Positions 22,816 through 34,327 of a stretch of DNA of 36,402 nt are shown in pieces (the first letter of the stretch is position 1; each line of letters begins with the position of its first letter). The notes under the pieces are model-generated. The model had not been told where the DNA came from and did no database searches. It saw nothing but the letters and a program-made list of their open reading frames with translations. The DNA is from Ectocarpus siliculosus (Eukaryota; Sar; Phaeophyceae; Ectocarpales; Ectocarpaceae), in the NCBI GenBank assembly GCA_000310025.1, contig FN649728.1, positions 1,755,800 to 1,792,201 of the forward strand, in the 5' to 3' direction. Both the position numbers and the translations under genes were made by a program.

Positions 22816-23887
22816 GTGTTTGCCATCGGGGTTGGGTTTTCATCGCTATGCAACGACGTTGTAAAACAAGCCGATCGCTTCGTGAGCTTGACAACAAGGG
22901 TACCGTTGTTTTTTTTCCTTTGTTTTCTTTTTTGCGGTAACCGCACTGGTGGTCGAGTAGATCATGTTGTTGGGGGTCGAGAACCCTCACTCCGCGCAAA
23001 GGGGATGATCGCACCACGCTGTGTTAAAATGGTCACAAACACCCTGGAGGAAGTTACCCAGTGCATATGACTGTCTCTGGAAGTGGAAGCACCAGAAAAT
23101 ACAATGAGTCATTCGCAGCTGCATACGTTGTAACCACGAGATGCTGAACACTCTTGGATGCAGCGCACCCTCCATGCGACTCGCCCAATACCTCATGGCG
23201 CTTAGCTTGGTAATGTGAGAGCCTGGTCCGGTGAGAACCCGGCGGGCTCCGTCCCGGCTTTTTGACGATGCGAGGTCAACGGTCAAACGACTACGGCATG
23301 CACCACCATGAGTACACCCCCCCCCCCCCTCCCCGTGATTGCACCATTTCATCAACCCCCCACCAGAGTGATGACATGCTTTGGCTGTTAATGGCGGCCC
23401 TGGTTGTGTTTGTTTGCTTGTGATGTGGGGTATGTCTAGTATTTTTTCTGTGTGTGTGGCTGTTTTTTTCGTTTGTCCCTTCCTCGTTTTCTTTTTCTTT
23501 TTCCTTTTCCTTTTCTTTTCTTTTTCTTCGTCTTTTTCTATCTCTGTTCTCCTTTTCAGTTCTTCCCCGGATGACCTTCTCTCTTTCTCTGTGCAGTACC
23601 ACGATTGAACCACGGGATGTACATCTCTCTCTCTCTCTCTGGCCGGTGAGGGTGGACTCCATTTCATTTCTGCCCCACATAGCATGTGTGTAGAGGGGAG
23701 AGGAGGGCCCCAGACTATCCGTCATTGATTTATATTGGCTTGCGTACCCTCCGGGTCCATTTTATTTGAGCATACCTTTTGTTTCGGTAAGTTAGCCTGT
23801 GACCTCGGGAATCGCTCGGTCAAGTGTTAGATCAGTACGGACAGATGAAGGTACTGGGTACAATAGAGAGATCGGAACGGTTTTTCA
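22816..23887 (+). repeat. R1 dispersed repeat, copy between the duplicated segments
   Basis: Starts with one unit of the 64-bp repeat (TGCCATCGGGGTTGGGTTTT...), continues like the intron copy to the ATGAGTACACC-poly-C motif (about 23310-23330), then a long T/C tract (about 23450-23640) and an end region with GTAAGTTAGCCTGTGACC, TCAGTACGGACA and GATCGGAACGGTTTTT. The second half pairs with 34640-35260. No coding frame fits any transposon protein. It may be a non-autonomous retroelement or a solo LTR; the tract would read as a polypurine tract on the minus strand. Confidence 0.7.
23624..23640. repeat. (CT)n microsatellite
   Basis: About eight CT units inside R1. The right-hand copy has only TTTCTCTCT at the same place. 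Confidence 0.7.
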
Positions 23888-23894
23888 TGTGAAG

Positions 23895-23931
23895 GCAGCA
23901 GCAACAACAACAACAACAACAACAACAATAA
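23895..23931. repeat. (CAA)n microsatellite
   Basis: About nine to ten CAA/CAG triplets immediately after the R1 end at about 23887. Confidence 0.8.
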
Positions 23932-24248
23932 CAGGGGCAAAAGCATTGAATTTTGCCGTTGAGTTTCTGTGAGTCCATACTTTTTCGAGTGCAGAGCGCG
24001 AATTCCGCGTGAAAGTTTCACCCAGGCAGTCCCAGAGGCCACGACAGGAATTTGCTGTACCGGTTCCTGTTCAGTGTTCTCTGGCTTCTCTACATTCAGC
24101 CGAATGAAAATACAAGCTGGCCATCACACAACACGACCAACCCTTACTGATCTATCCCGGACTCAATACAGTATCTGTGGAAGAAAGCGATTTTCGGTCA
24201 TCCCTTGCGAACTCTGTGAACTGTTAATAACCCAAGTGAACCGTGAAT
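23932..24248. other. Spacer between R1 and copy B, nothing recognised
   Basis: About 0.3 kb with no match to copy A's left flank and no exon-like sequence. Confidence 0.4.
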
Positions 24249-24429
24249 GATGTTCCCCACTGGACGCCATCTTTCGTTCCAACTCCTGGTGATACCAGCT
24301 TTCCAAATTGTTGGCAGAAGTCGCGGTGTGTCATCGGTGTTTCGGTATGGGGGTTTGCCCCAAGGCCTATACACACGGCCGACAATAATCGTTTCCTTGG
24401 ATTCGGAGTTGTACATCCACCAATGGTGT

Positions 24430-24970
24430 AAGAAGGAAGCTTGCGTAAAGAATTCGAACAAGCGGAAATCGCCGCTCGATATGTGAAACGGGCAAGTTGT
24501 GCTGCTCACCCACCAAGTCCTAGGAACGACGTTGGCGATCAGCAGCAAGATCAGAACACTCAACTTGATCACGATGCAAGTTTCGGTGACCGCGTGCAAT
24601 AGGATGCTCAAGATCGTCTTCGGCAAGCACGGTAGACGGTTCAGGTGCAACTGGTTTGGTGCTAAACCAGTGGCGGCACTAACCGAACTGTTGCAGGCAA
24701 ACTCAACATGCGGCAGATGAGTGTCTCAGTCGTCTTGCCGCCCGCTGATGACCATAGCTAGCATTTTGGACCTATTGTGATCGACACGCTCCACAACACC
24801 ATTGCCATAGGGGTGATAAGAGCTGGAAGTCACATTGCGGATAGCAAGACGGGCGAAAGTCAGTTTGGGATATACCGGTTGACGAGAATGTCATCTGTGC
24901 CTTCGGCGATGCATTCTATGGCCATAACCGCGTCCGCATCTGCGCGGCAACGGAAACGGACCGTGAAAAG
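24430..24970 (-). pseudogene. Ty3/gypsy integrase fragment, copy B (decayed)
   Basis: Same fragment as 15700-16330. Here SSYHPYGNGVVERVDH is in one frame with KMLAMVISGRQDD, followed by the same TGA and DTHLPHVEFACNSS, ATGLAPN and NRLPCLP. A segment equivalent to WGCPSS...SKL of copy A is deleted after NRYIPN. The shared TGA shows the element was already dead before the duplication. Confidence 0.8.
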
Positions 24971-25189
24971 CAGAGCGTAGCGTTTCGACGTGGCGTGACC
25001 AGGAGAGGGTCAGAGAATGCAAGGCCGCCTCTATAGACGAGGGAGCTCCCGCCTGAAGCGTAATACTCAGCTTGGGCTGGAGGCCCACGACTCAGCCCTG
25101 CGGGAGGTAGAGCGGGGAGGTCCGGAGGCGAATCCTCGTGAGCGGTCGAAATCAAGCTCGGTGGAGACTCCGGAGAGTCGAAGGCTGCA

Positions 25190-25400
25190 GGAAGGCTGCA
25201 GAGGGCTGAAGTTGCAGTACATTGGCGTCCGAGACGCGGAATCCAGTCCATGAGCCGTAGGCGCGGAGAGATGCGATGATAAACCACCAGCACGTGGTCG
25301 AAACAAAATTTGGCGAGACTGGGGTCGTCGAAGGGGCCAGAGGCGGCGTCGGAGACCGGGGCGGTCGGGTCGAGGCGGGAATACGCGGCAAAGATGAAGA
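25190..25400 (-). other. Conserved segment of unknown nature, copy B
   Basis: Counterpart of 17040-17300, with ASLRAYGSWTGFRVSDANV. Relative to copy A it has an in-frame 6-nt difference near 25300. It may be another relic of the retroelement or an unrecognised exon. Confidence 0.25.
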
Positions 25401-25539
25401 TGGCAGTTGTTCAGAAATGCCATAGAGACAGGCGGGAGTGGCTTGCCAGCCAGGACTGCATGGCGGCGACGAGTTGGCGTAGAAATCACTTCGGTGTGGT
25501 CGAGGGTCCGACGCGGTCTGGCAATTGCCTGAAGAGTCG

Positions 25540-25980
25540 CCGAAGACTCAGGCTCTAGAGCAAAACCATCATCCGAAGACAAATGCAGAGAGTCCGACCA
25601 TACTACAAGGGGTCGGTTGGGAATTTTCGAAGACGTTCCTAGGGTCGTGAGCGGCCACGGTGCGACGTTCCAAAAGCCGGATGGCGGCGGAAGGCCAGCT
25701 GGTGAGAGCCGTGGCCCGTGTTATCGGAAATCGACGAAACCAGCCATAGAGGGGACAGCCCACCCAAGACCAAAATAAAGGGAGTCGGGACGAGCCCACC
25801 CAAGCCAACACCAGCGGCACGATGACCGATAGGTGTGAGGCCGCGAGAACGCATGAAGATCACGGTTCGTCATTCAACCGCGGCCGAACGACTGCGTCCA
25901 GAACGCCACATTCTGCCGCATCGATCGAGAGACGAGAGATGAAATCGGCGTTGCCATTAGCGAAGCCCATGCGATACTCC
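25540..25980. other. Segment unique to duplication copy B
   Basis: Homology with copy A breaks after the GGTCCGACGCGG landmark and resumes at AATGTAGGC-ATGA/GTGA. No recognised coding content. Confidence 0.4.
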
Positions 25981-26514
25981 AGAGTGCATTAATGTAGGCG
26001 GTGACAACTTCGAGTTACGTTGAGCACATGCATATTCTCACCCACCTTTGCAAAACGTTCTCGAGATTTGTGGCCGGACGAAACGCAAGAAGATTCGTTT
26101 GAACATCATGGGATGCTGTTTGCTTCGAAATCGAGAGGAGTCCAATCACTCTCGGAGTCCAAGGTAGCCCGGCGGATGAAGACGATTGGGTCAATTTAGC
26201 CATCCGGCTGTTGTTGTTTGAGGGTCCCACCGATCCCATAGCGACCACCGGTAGCATCAATCACAATGAAGGTAGTAGTCGCGAGCCGTTCGAAACGACG
26301 TCCCAATCTGAATAAAGCAAGACAGGAAAGTTGACCAACTCAGGCAGTAGAACGCATTCGTCTTGTGCCTGAAGGGGAAATCACGTGCGTCTTTATTCGT
26401 CCTTCTTTACAGGTTGTCCCTTGCTGCCGAAATGTTGTAGCTGTATGGTGGGGAGAAGCAGCTGTTTTTCAGGTGGAAGTGCCATTTTCCACAACATCAT
26501 ATTATGTGTCTTGC

Positions 26515-26607
26515 ATGCATTGTTAAGAAGCACGATGACCACGCGACTACTAGTCTGCGCTGAGTGTGTAGTAGTCTAGTGGTCATCGTGCTTCTCAACA
26601 TGCATGC
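26515..26607. repeat. Near-perfect foldback (hairpin), copy B only
   Basis: Arms 26515-26553 and 26570-26607 are inverted copies with a few mismatches; the core AAGCACGATGACCAC pairs perfectly. The loop is about 16 nt. At the orthologous point in copy A (near 17990) the flanks read TTTCATGCATGCTTGGCTT with no foldback. About 80 bp were therefore inserted at a GCATGC-type site, with TGCAT-like bases on both sides. This fits a tiny foldback/MITE insertion. A small-RNA precursor is an alternative. Confidence 0.8.
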
Positions 26608-26609
26608 TT

Positions 26610-28160
26610 GGCTTGCCTCAGCGGCAGTGGCACTTGTTCGTACTTGCGATTCATTTTCTGCCCCACCTCCCCCTGTGGGATGCTGGCAGGTGACAGAACG
26701 ACTGCCTCGCTTGGCAGTCGGTGGCTGAAGGTGCACCCAGCTTGGGCGGGAAAACCGTCCGCTCGCAGAGCAATCTTCTACTGCGGCGAGAGTTTCAAGT
26801 GAAATATTTTCTCGAGGCTAACACAATGTTGATCAACTTATCAACCAGTTCAAATACCCTTCGGAAGCACAAGGCCCCAACAATGGCTTACGAGAACTGC
26901 TTAACCTTCCAATACCCGCTTAATACCTTACTTAGCAAATAAACCAATCCACTATACATCAATTCAACCGTCCCCCTGGTGTGACATCCTTCCCGAACAT
27001 GAAAGCCAAATCCAAAACAAACAATACAACTGCGAGCAGGATCATGGGAGGTCCGATGTTACTCGTCGGGCAACCCATGGGACACCTGGGGCGCCAGGCG
27101 GGACGATCGCCCACCACACACCCATGCTTGGAAAATACTGTATGGTAGCCGGCGCGTTGCGGTCCAAGTGACTTTCTGTGCGTCCTCTCTCCATCTGTTT
27201 CTAGTATTGTGCATTTACTTCTACGCGTCTGGGTGTTGAGATGCTTGGGACACCACAGGGACTTCATACTTGGACATCCCTTGCGCCTCATCGGATCGCC
27301 GGGACGTCCCAAGCGCGGTCTCCTTCGAAATCCCAAGCGCGGTCCCCTTGGAGTTCCCACGTGTCTCGTTGGCACTCCCACGGGAACTCCCAGTATTGTC
27401 AGGACCAGGGAATTACCGGTCTTCAGCACGCGAAAGGTCGTGAGAAACTAGCAAGATCAGTGCCGTTCCCCGTCTTCCCCTAGCTCTCTGTCTCGAAAAA
27501 CAGTAACTAAGCTTGAGTTCAGGACGGGGCTACCCCCGGGGCCTGTTACAACGTTTACCCAACCCTCGACGTAAGTGCATTTACCCTCTAGAGGGAACCA
27601 ATTCTCGTGTATCCTCGGTTTGGTCCTTATCACCATCCGGGCGGGTTTTCCACCACAGCAACGTCTAGACGGTTGACTTTGTGTCGTCCCAGTAGAGGGA
27701 GTTTCGTGGAGCCGATTCGCCACGTGTGATGTGGTTACCTATGCTCGATGTTGGCGACTATTTACATGAAGAGCCAGGTCCTCACTCGAAACAACAGTCG
27801 GTTCGTACAGGCGGGTCGGTACTGCAGTATTTGGCCGGCGGCAAACAAACTTGGCAGACGTGTCAACGGCGACCCTCGGCATACGCACAAGGGGTGCAAG
27901 TTTGCTCTTCAGCTACAGTTCTATTGAGACCGTCCATCCCCGCGCTCGCCCCGTGTCCTAGTCGCCAGGGACGTCTAGCTTCCCGCCGTGTAGCCCGTTA
28001 GCATGTTCTTCCCTCATTTGGTGCGGGGTGTGTCCAGGACCCGGGAAACCGCCGCGGCTCGAGGAGGTGTCTAGCACCACCGCTACCATCTCTATCTCTA
28101 TCATCGCTCACTTCGCCCGTATTCTCATCGTCGTACGACGTTGCTCTCGCAGTGCAACAC
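26610..28160. other. Non-coding part of copy B, including MFS downstream region
   Basis: Counterpart of 18200-19600. Contains short internal echoes of GGGACGTCCC/AAGCGCGGTC near 27280-27350. The proximal part probably holds the 3' UTR of the intact MFS gene. Confidence 0.4.
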
Positions 28161-28166
28161 CGGAAA

Positions 28167-31100
28167 CTACTCTTGTACGGTTTCGGGTGGGGTGTCTACT
28201 CTCCTTTCGTGGGCCTTGTCGCTCTTGATGATACTCCATGAAAGGATGGCCACGACGAGCCGCAGAAAGGCCATGAGCCAAAACGCGAGGCGGAAGTCGA
28301 TCGGGAACGGGAACGGGGACCTACCGCGGGCCACGTCCACGGAGAAGGCGTACAGCGCCGACCAGGCAGCGGGGCCGACCGCGCTGACTACTGAAGCAAC
28401 ACACGCCGCCAAACCATTCACCTCGCCGCATCGTTCCGGTTCCGCGGCGTTGTTGATGGCGAAAGAAATGCACGTGTAGAACTGGGGGAATGCGCAAGTG
28501 CAAAGGCGAGGGACAAAGCATATATATAGCGTTTGTTGGGTACGTGCGCATGGGGGTGAACCTGACTGGAAGACGTGCGGGGTGGAATTGAGGAGTGTCG
28601 TCCCTGCTAAATATGCAACTGCGGGCAACTCTTTGGAAAAGGCAAGAGACGGGATCGTCACGCGCTGTTTAGTTTCCCTGTTCGGTCCCTTTCTCCGGGT
28701 TAGCATTTCCGCTCCACGACCCGCGATTGGCAACGGCGGAGGCTCCTGCTGGTGTTTCTGGCTACCGAATCGCAAGACCGTCACTTTCACCACCTACCGC
28801 ATCACATGTCGAGTAGACCGTGAATAGAAGACCAACGGAAGCAATCATGAGCAGGTGCCCGGTGTTGTGCAGACGTCCGAGCACGGGAACGAGGGGAAGG
28901 ACAAACACAAGAGTCACCGATGACAGCCTCTGTGAGGTGGTTACGCCCAACCGCTTGGTGACTAGAGGCACAGCGAACAGCTCGAACACAAAGACCATGA
29001 GCCCAGAAGCAAGAAGGACCTGTGACGTTCAGAAAACCAGAACAAATGCATGCAAGAGGAAAGATCGGCATAAAATGACACCTGTGGCAGACTCCACGAT
29101 GCAACGCGATAGGGGGTGAAGCAAGGCGAAATTGAATATCCAGTTAGGCCGTTTCCCCCCCTTTGGTGCTTACGCCGGACATTGACGTTCTTCCTCTAGC
29201 ATTTGCCCAACTAGGTCTGTTCGTTACCTGACATCCGGCAGGACAATGCCCCGTACCATCTGGGTACTCCCCTACGTGATTCCTGTCGGTCCATGCCCGC
29301 TCCGAAATCCTGCGCAGGACAGGCCGGAAGTACTACCTTTTCGCCAAGGATTGAAAACTCTTGGCACAACATCACTTCAAACCAGGTGAAAATACAGCGC
29401 CCCAACTTCCTTGTATTCCAAGCGATGAAGGGATATCAGACAACGTTCGTGGAACGTAGACTACCAACACAAGAGCATCCACCTGTCCGATTTGCTCCGC
29501 CGACCAATCCAAGCCCCCGGCGGGAGTCGTGCTGAGAGCCCAGAGCGCGAAAAGGTCTTCGAACCCAGAGATGATAAACTTGGAGACGACGAACAGACGG
29601 AGGAGAGAAGGAGATGCTTAACACCTTGTTTCATGCCGGAGGCAACACATAGAATCTCCCCGCCACCCCATCCTTCTTGTGGCAAAAGCACAACCCACCG
29701 TGTAAATTCCGTACACTACCAGGAGGACGCGGACGTGTCCCGCGGCCAGCAAACTCCTACGCTTGAACGGCTCCACGTCGGTCCAGGTGCTGCTGCTTGT
29801 CGCGCATTCGCCTTGTCCTTCCTCTAGCAACGAGTGGCGCCCCCGGGACACTTCGGTCCCGTTTGTTGACGACGTGCTTCCGCTACCGCCGTTGCTTCTT
29901 TCCTCTCCGGCGGCCGAACGGGAGCCGGACTCTTCGTCTTGCCCGAGAGGGGGCACGCCCAAGCTGGTGCTGATCGCGTTGAAAAATAAAAAACGCGAGG
30001 TGACGTGGGCACCGGCGGTGGCTGAGAAGATCCTGCAAGAAAGCGCGTCTCGAGAACTTCAAATGATAAAATCTGCGGCCCGATACCGCACCCTATTGGT
30101 GGGTGGGAGAGGTGGGGGAGTACGGGCACAACGATGAGCGTCACGATATCGGTCGGCATGGGTGCGTGATCCTGGAGACCATCCTGTTCAAGATATCAGC
30201 GCAGTACTTTAGGCCTGACCACCTCCACGTGGTTGGTGTCATGCAGCCAGGTTCGTGCATGTCGCACTGAGTGCGCATAGCCCAGAGGCAGTACCATTTC
30301 GGCACAATGTTGGCGACATTTCTCAACCCTCACCGCTACATCGCTGTGCGCTCGCGATCATTCTGAGAAGATGTCTAGGTACCAACATAGATTTCGGCAC
30401 CACGAATTGGATGGAAGAGTCGAACCCCAATTCCTAAAGGTTAGATCCCACCAAGGTGAAATTAAAAAAGGAAACAGAACCGACAGGCTGGCTCACACTC
30501 ACAATGTACATTTGTGCATTGTTACTACCGCGAGAACTCGAACAAAACACTACCGCGCGGTACGACAGCCCTCTTGTTCTTGAGGTAGTAGATGTGCTGT
30601 TTTCTCAGCACTTACAATTGGACGCCGGCCGCCTCAGGAACGGGTAGCGTCTCCGGCAGGAACAAGAACACCAGCGGAATTGAACATAGCGCCAGCCCGC
30701 CCCCGACGAGGTTGGGAAGAAGGTACGGAAACCTGAGGAGCGGCAGGCCAAACGTAGATCTGCTGAAAGCGTAGCGCACGGGAGTCCTAACCCAACCTGC
30801 TTAGTGGTGGGTGTGGGTGTATGCACGCACACAATTTTCTGCTTCTCTCGTTCCCATGAAGGACTATTGTTCAGCCACCCCTTCCGGTGTTAAGCACCGC
30901 CGTTGTTTTGTGAGGGTGGATCGGAGATGTCGTGACGGGATAACTTGGCGTGATTACCAATAGCGCATGCAACAGCTTCCGGGGCAATATTTGTGTGGCG
31001 GGAATCCCGGCAGGGGCATGAAACGACGACATACAGCGCATGCGACGAACCGCTCGGAAGGCCGATCCGTTCGTTTCGCCAGGGGCCACGTCCGTTGCAA

Positions 31101-32937
31101 GACTACATTCGGCCCGATATTTCAGAGAGTCTGGGTGAGACAACAATATCCCGGGATAGTGCGGAGCGTTGCTTCGATGTTGTCATAAGGACGAGCGGGA
31201 GAGGAAGTCCGCACGGTATTTCCCAGTATTCGTCGCCCAAAGGGGCGGTGGGCCATGTGTCGCTCGGGGGGAAAAAACGTGCTGTGACACGGCGCGGAGG
31301 GGGCACGCCTATCTCACTAGCCCCCCCATACAAATGCCGCTATGTAGCTATGTGCCACACGTGGTAGAGCTTACTGAAGGCACGTTCCGGGGGGGTTGTG
31401 TGACTCTCAACATTTTGACGCTTACGCACCTCCCGAACACGCCAGACTCCGTGAAAATCGAAGGGTAGCGATCCGCCGGCTCCGCAAGAACGCCGCAAAG
31501 CCCAGAGCCCAGCAGTGCGCCGAGAGACCAGGCCGCTGAGAAGTGGGTTTGATCAACGTGTTGGTTTCCATACACCAGGTAGTCTAGCTGGCTCTTGATT
31601 GACCTCCGTCTCCGACATGGTATTGAGATATGCTTGTTTGACGGCGCTTGCAGCAAGCTTCTTTGACTTAAGAGATATGTGCCGTCGGTGAAGGGTAGGT
31701 TATGCTTGATAAAACCCTCTCAACAAGTCCTGGTGACCTGATATTTGTGCCCAACACGCTCCCGCTTCTTCTGATATCGGAGTATCGCGGTTTCAAGAGA
31801 ACGGATTCACACATAAATAAACAACCTTGAGGACACATAGAAAGCCACAAACGCACACAAAGGCCGCGAAGCACGGACGATATAAGGCGGATCACCGAAC
31901 AACCCAGTTGGCTCCGTAGTTCGACGTAGACGTTACGATGCATCAGGTATTGGTACTGTACCACGCCTACACGCGACAGGCTCACTTGTCACTGCTCCCA
32001 ACCCGACGACTTCATGCTCCTTGCCGCAGATTTCCGAGACGAGTGTTGGAAAAATTACCGTCATCCCGTTCAGCAGCCCCAACAAAAACCTGAAGACAAG
32101 CGGCCACGTGTGAGCGATGCACCGGCGCCGCCATAGTCGTCGTCGATGATTCCGTGCCTTCAACGGCCATCACACCCATCGAGTGGACTACCAATTTGCA
32201 TTCTTGAACAACCCGAGCAGTGTGCGATGAAAAGCTTGCATGTCACCGGAATCCTAGAGGTAGTCTAGCGATTGCGGAACCATCACTTCAAGCTCTACAA
32301 TACAGGTTTGTTGGACAAACCAGTTCGTACCCGACGAGCACAACAGAGGGACAAAGCCTACTAAATGGTGGTTTGCAGCGCATGAACCCCGATCAAGATC
32401 GATTCTACTACCGCCTGAGAACGCCCACAGGATGTAAAAGAATGAAGTCGGTTCTCTCGTCACGCAGAGTTACTCCTACATCAAACACAACTTCATGCGA
32501 ACCTGTTGCCGGGCACTTACTAATGTGTTCGAGTTCAGCCTCTCCCGAAACTTCCTCGGGAAACTCGGGTGCACGTTACTCTCCGCGAAGAAAACAGAGA
32601 GTAGACCGCTTTCATCACACATAGCGGTGCTGTACAATTATCTCAGTTTCATTCAAGATTCAAGAGATTTGACTAATGTTTGCAAAACGTAAGAACACTC
32701 TTTTGCAGCTGGACGTTCACGAGATCGAGGCCAGCCAGGGTTGAGGCACCTACCTGCAAGCAAGGGCCCACAAGAACGTTGTTGAAAACCCGAAGGCCAC
32801 GGCGAGCCCTCCCGTAGATGCCAGCGAGAGCAAGACGACCGGGCGACGGCCGCACCGATCGGCAACGATCCCCCAGAAGTATGCCGAGATCACACGACCA
32901 AACATGAAGCTGGAAGATAGCAGGCCAGCGAAGTACC
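28167..32937 (-). CDS. Major facilitator superfamily transporter (zinc-induced-facilitator-like), first exon missing
   Basis: Twelve-helix secondary transporter, substrate unknown. Exons: 32937-32754 (5' boundary inferred), 32089-31986, 31535-31430, 30732-30616, 29969-29699, 29578-29483, 29019-28798, 28481-28167. Phases agree at every junction. Motif A of MFS, WGIVADRCGRRP, follows GYFAGLLSSSFMFGR (helix 2). Then come FLLGLLNGMTVIFP, AWSLGALLGSGLCG, FPYLLPNLV, FLFLPETLP (end of helix 6), a Ser-rich cytoplasmic linker, RVLLVVYGIY, FEDLFALWALSTTPAGGL, FVFELFAVPLVTKRLG and SFAINNAAEPERCGEVNGL. This order and the LPETLP ending match plant and algal ZIFL-like transporters. About 470 residues are seen. 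Helix 1 is missing; the frame runs open upstream to about 33085 without an ATG, so a 5' exon must lie further right. An in-frame Met at 32947 is a less likely start. Confidence 0.88.
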
Positions 32938-33179
32938 CTGAGGACATTTCGACGTCGACACAAGTAATAAATTCGGTCGGGACTCCATGAAATAATCCGG
33001 CCGTGATAATGCTGTGATTGTATAGTGGAGACGAGGAGGAAGCTCGCGGAAGACAGAATGAACCAGTGTCGACGAGAAGAAATCTCGTTTTACGCGATGC
33101 TCCTCATTCATTTGCTATGCATAGAAAGGATACAACTACATTCAGCAGTACCGTTTTTGTGTGGGTGGATCAGAGGATA

Positions 33180-33366
33180 CAGTCGGGTGCCCTCTAGAGC
33201 AGTGCGGGTATGTGTCAAGCGCTTTCACTCGCACTATGGTAGAGCGGGCACCCGTATTATTCAATTGATTGCCCATCTTGATCATCCCATCTGTACCAGC
33301 GAATTCCACCCGCACCATACCGGGCACCCGCACTATACCTCCCGCACTACACAAGGCACCCGACTG
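33180..33366. mobile_element. Tc1/mariner-type MITE, 187 bp
   Basis: Terminal inverted repeats begin CAGTCGGGTGCC and end GGCACCCGACTG: 12 bp perfect, then imperfect out to a shared GTGCGGG. Both ends are flanked by TA (33178-33179 and 33367-33368), the target duplication of the Tc1/mariner superfamily. The interior has repeated GGGCACCCG/GCACTAT motifs and no coding frame, so it is non-autonomous. Confidence 0.8.
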
Positions 33367-34327
33367 TACTGGGTTTGGAAACAGCCATGATTTGCAAGCA
33401 TCACAGTGTGGCGAAAGCGAGAGAGCATTCGAAACCCGTGGGACGCCTGCCTTGTGGTTGATTGGTATGATATTGGTGGTGCACCCGAAATAACGTGTTA
33501 CCGAGACGTGGGAAGCGTTTTTCCGATGGGTCGACATTAGACTTTTGGTTTCCGTTCTGTTGAACCAGATTGCCCTTTTAGGTTCGTGCGAGAGATTCTT
33601 GCGCTAAGGGTGGAGGTGTGCGTGTCTCGCTAATGGGTTGCTTGTAGAAAGAGAGTTTTTTTTCGAACGGGTGGTCTTCATGTGAGATTATGTGTACTTT
33701 CTAAAAAGGTTTTTGGCTCAAGGATTCCGAGCGATGGAATTTTGGTCTCCTACCGTTGCCTGCGGCGGGGTGATAATTTTTCCACTGGTTCTCGCGTACT
33801 TTCATCGCTCAGTCAGCTACATAGCGACGTGGTGGGTGGTGCACAAGATGGCCACCGAACGAACTGTCTGTGTTGTAAAGCTCGCGTTCCCCACAAGAGG
33901 AGAATATTTCTGTATGCTGCTCGGGGAATCGTAGAAACACAGGTACTGCTGTAGACTACACTACAGCAGTATGTTGTACTTCTGCTAATTCTCCTGGACA
34001 CATGATATGGTACATCTATCTGCATAGAGAGATGAGGTATTAGGAAAAATAAATACATAAACAGAAAGGCTACCCATTCGAGATTTCCCACGTTCGAACG
34101 GGATGTGGTGGAGTCTTTTCAGTGAGTGGGGGGGGGGAAATCGGCTGGGTATTGGACATATTTCGAGTCTATTTAAGTCTATACACTGATGAGTTATATC
34201 AGTGATACCAGCTGGTGCTAAGTACCTAAACATCTGTAAAGGTAGCCTACATCTTGCAATACATCTCCTGTATGGAGTATACTGTAGACTTGCGGTATGC
34301 TGCATATTTAGTCTACATACATCGCCT
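33367..34327. other. No gene recognised
   Basis: Should contain the missing first exon(s) of the MFS gene unless these lie further right, but no hydrophobic helix-1 frame with fitting splice sites was found on the minus strand. The piece near 33660-33720 resembles 3455-3515. A G run occurs near 34127-34137. Confidence 0.35.

Larger units (their letters stand above)
24249..31335. repeat. Segmental tandem duplication, copy B
   Basis: Partner of 15541-22800, offset 8.5-8.7 kb. Segment 25540-25980 and the hairpin at 26515-26607 are absent from copy A. The right end falls inside the MFS gene, between its exons at 31430-31535 and 30616-30732. Copy A therefore received only the last five exons. Confidence 0.9.

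Noticed and set aside
23287-23725. Lys/Arg/Glu-rich minus-strand frames (also 34606-34998)
   Set aside because: They translate the polypurine strand of the R1 T/C tract; composition reflects the repeat, not a protein.
29211-29405. Possible extra MFS exon on the minus strand
   Set aside because: The flanking exons 29483-29578 and 28798-29019 join directly in phase 0 (IGQ to VLLASG) as the family expects; this stretch is intron.
32220-32624. 134-codon plus-strand frame
   Set aside because: It lies in the MFS intron 32090-32753 with no family resemblance and no splice context.
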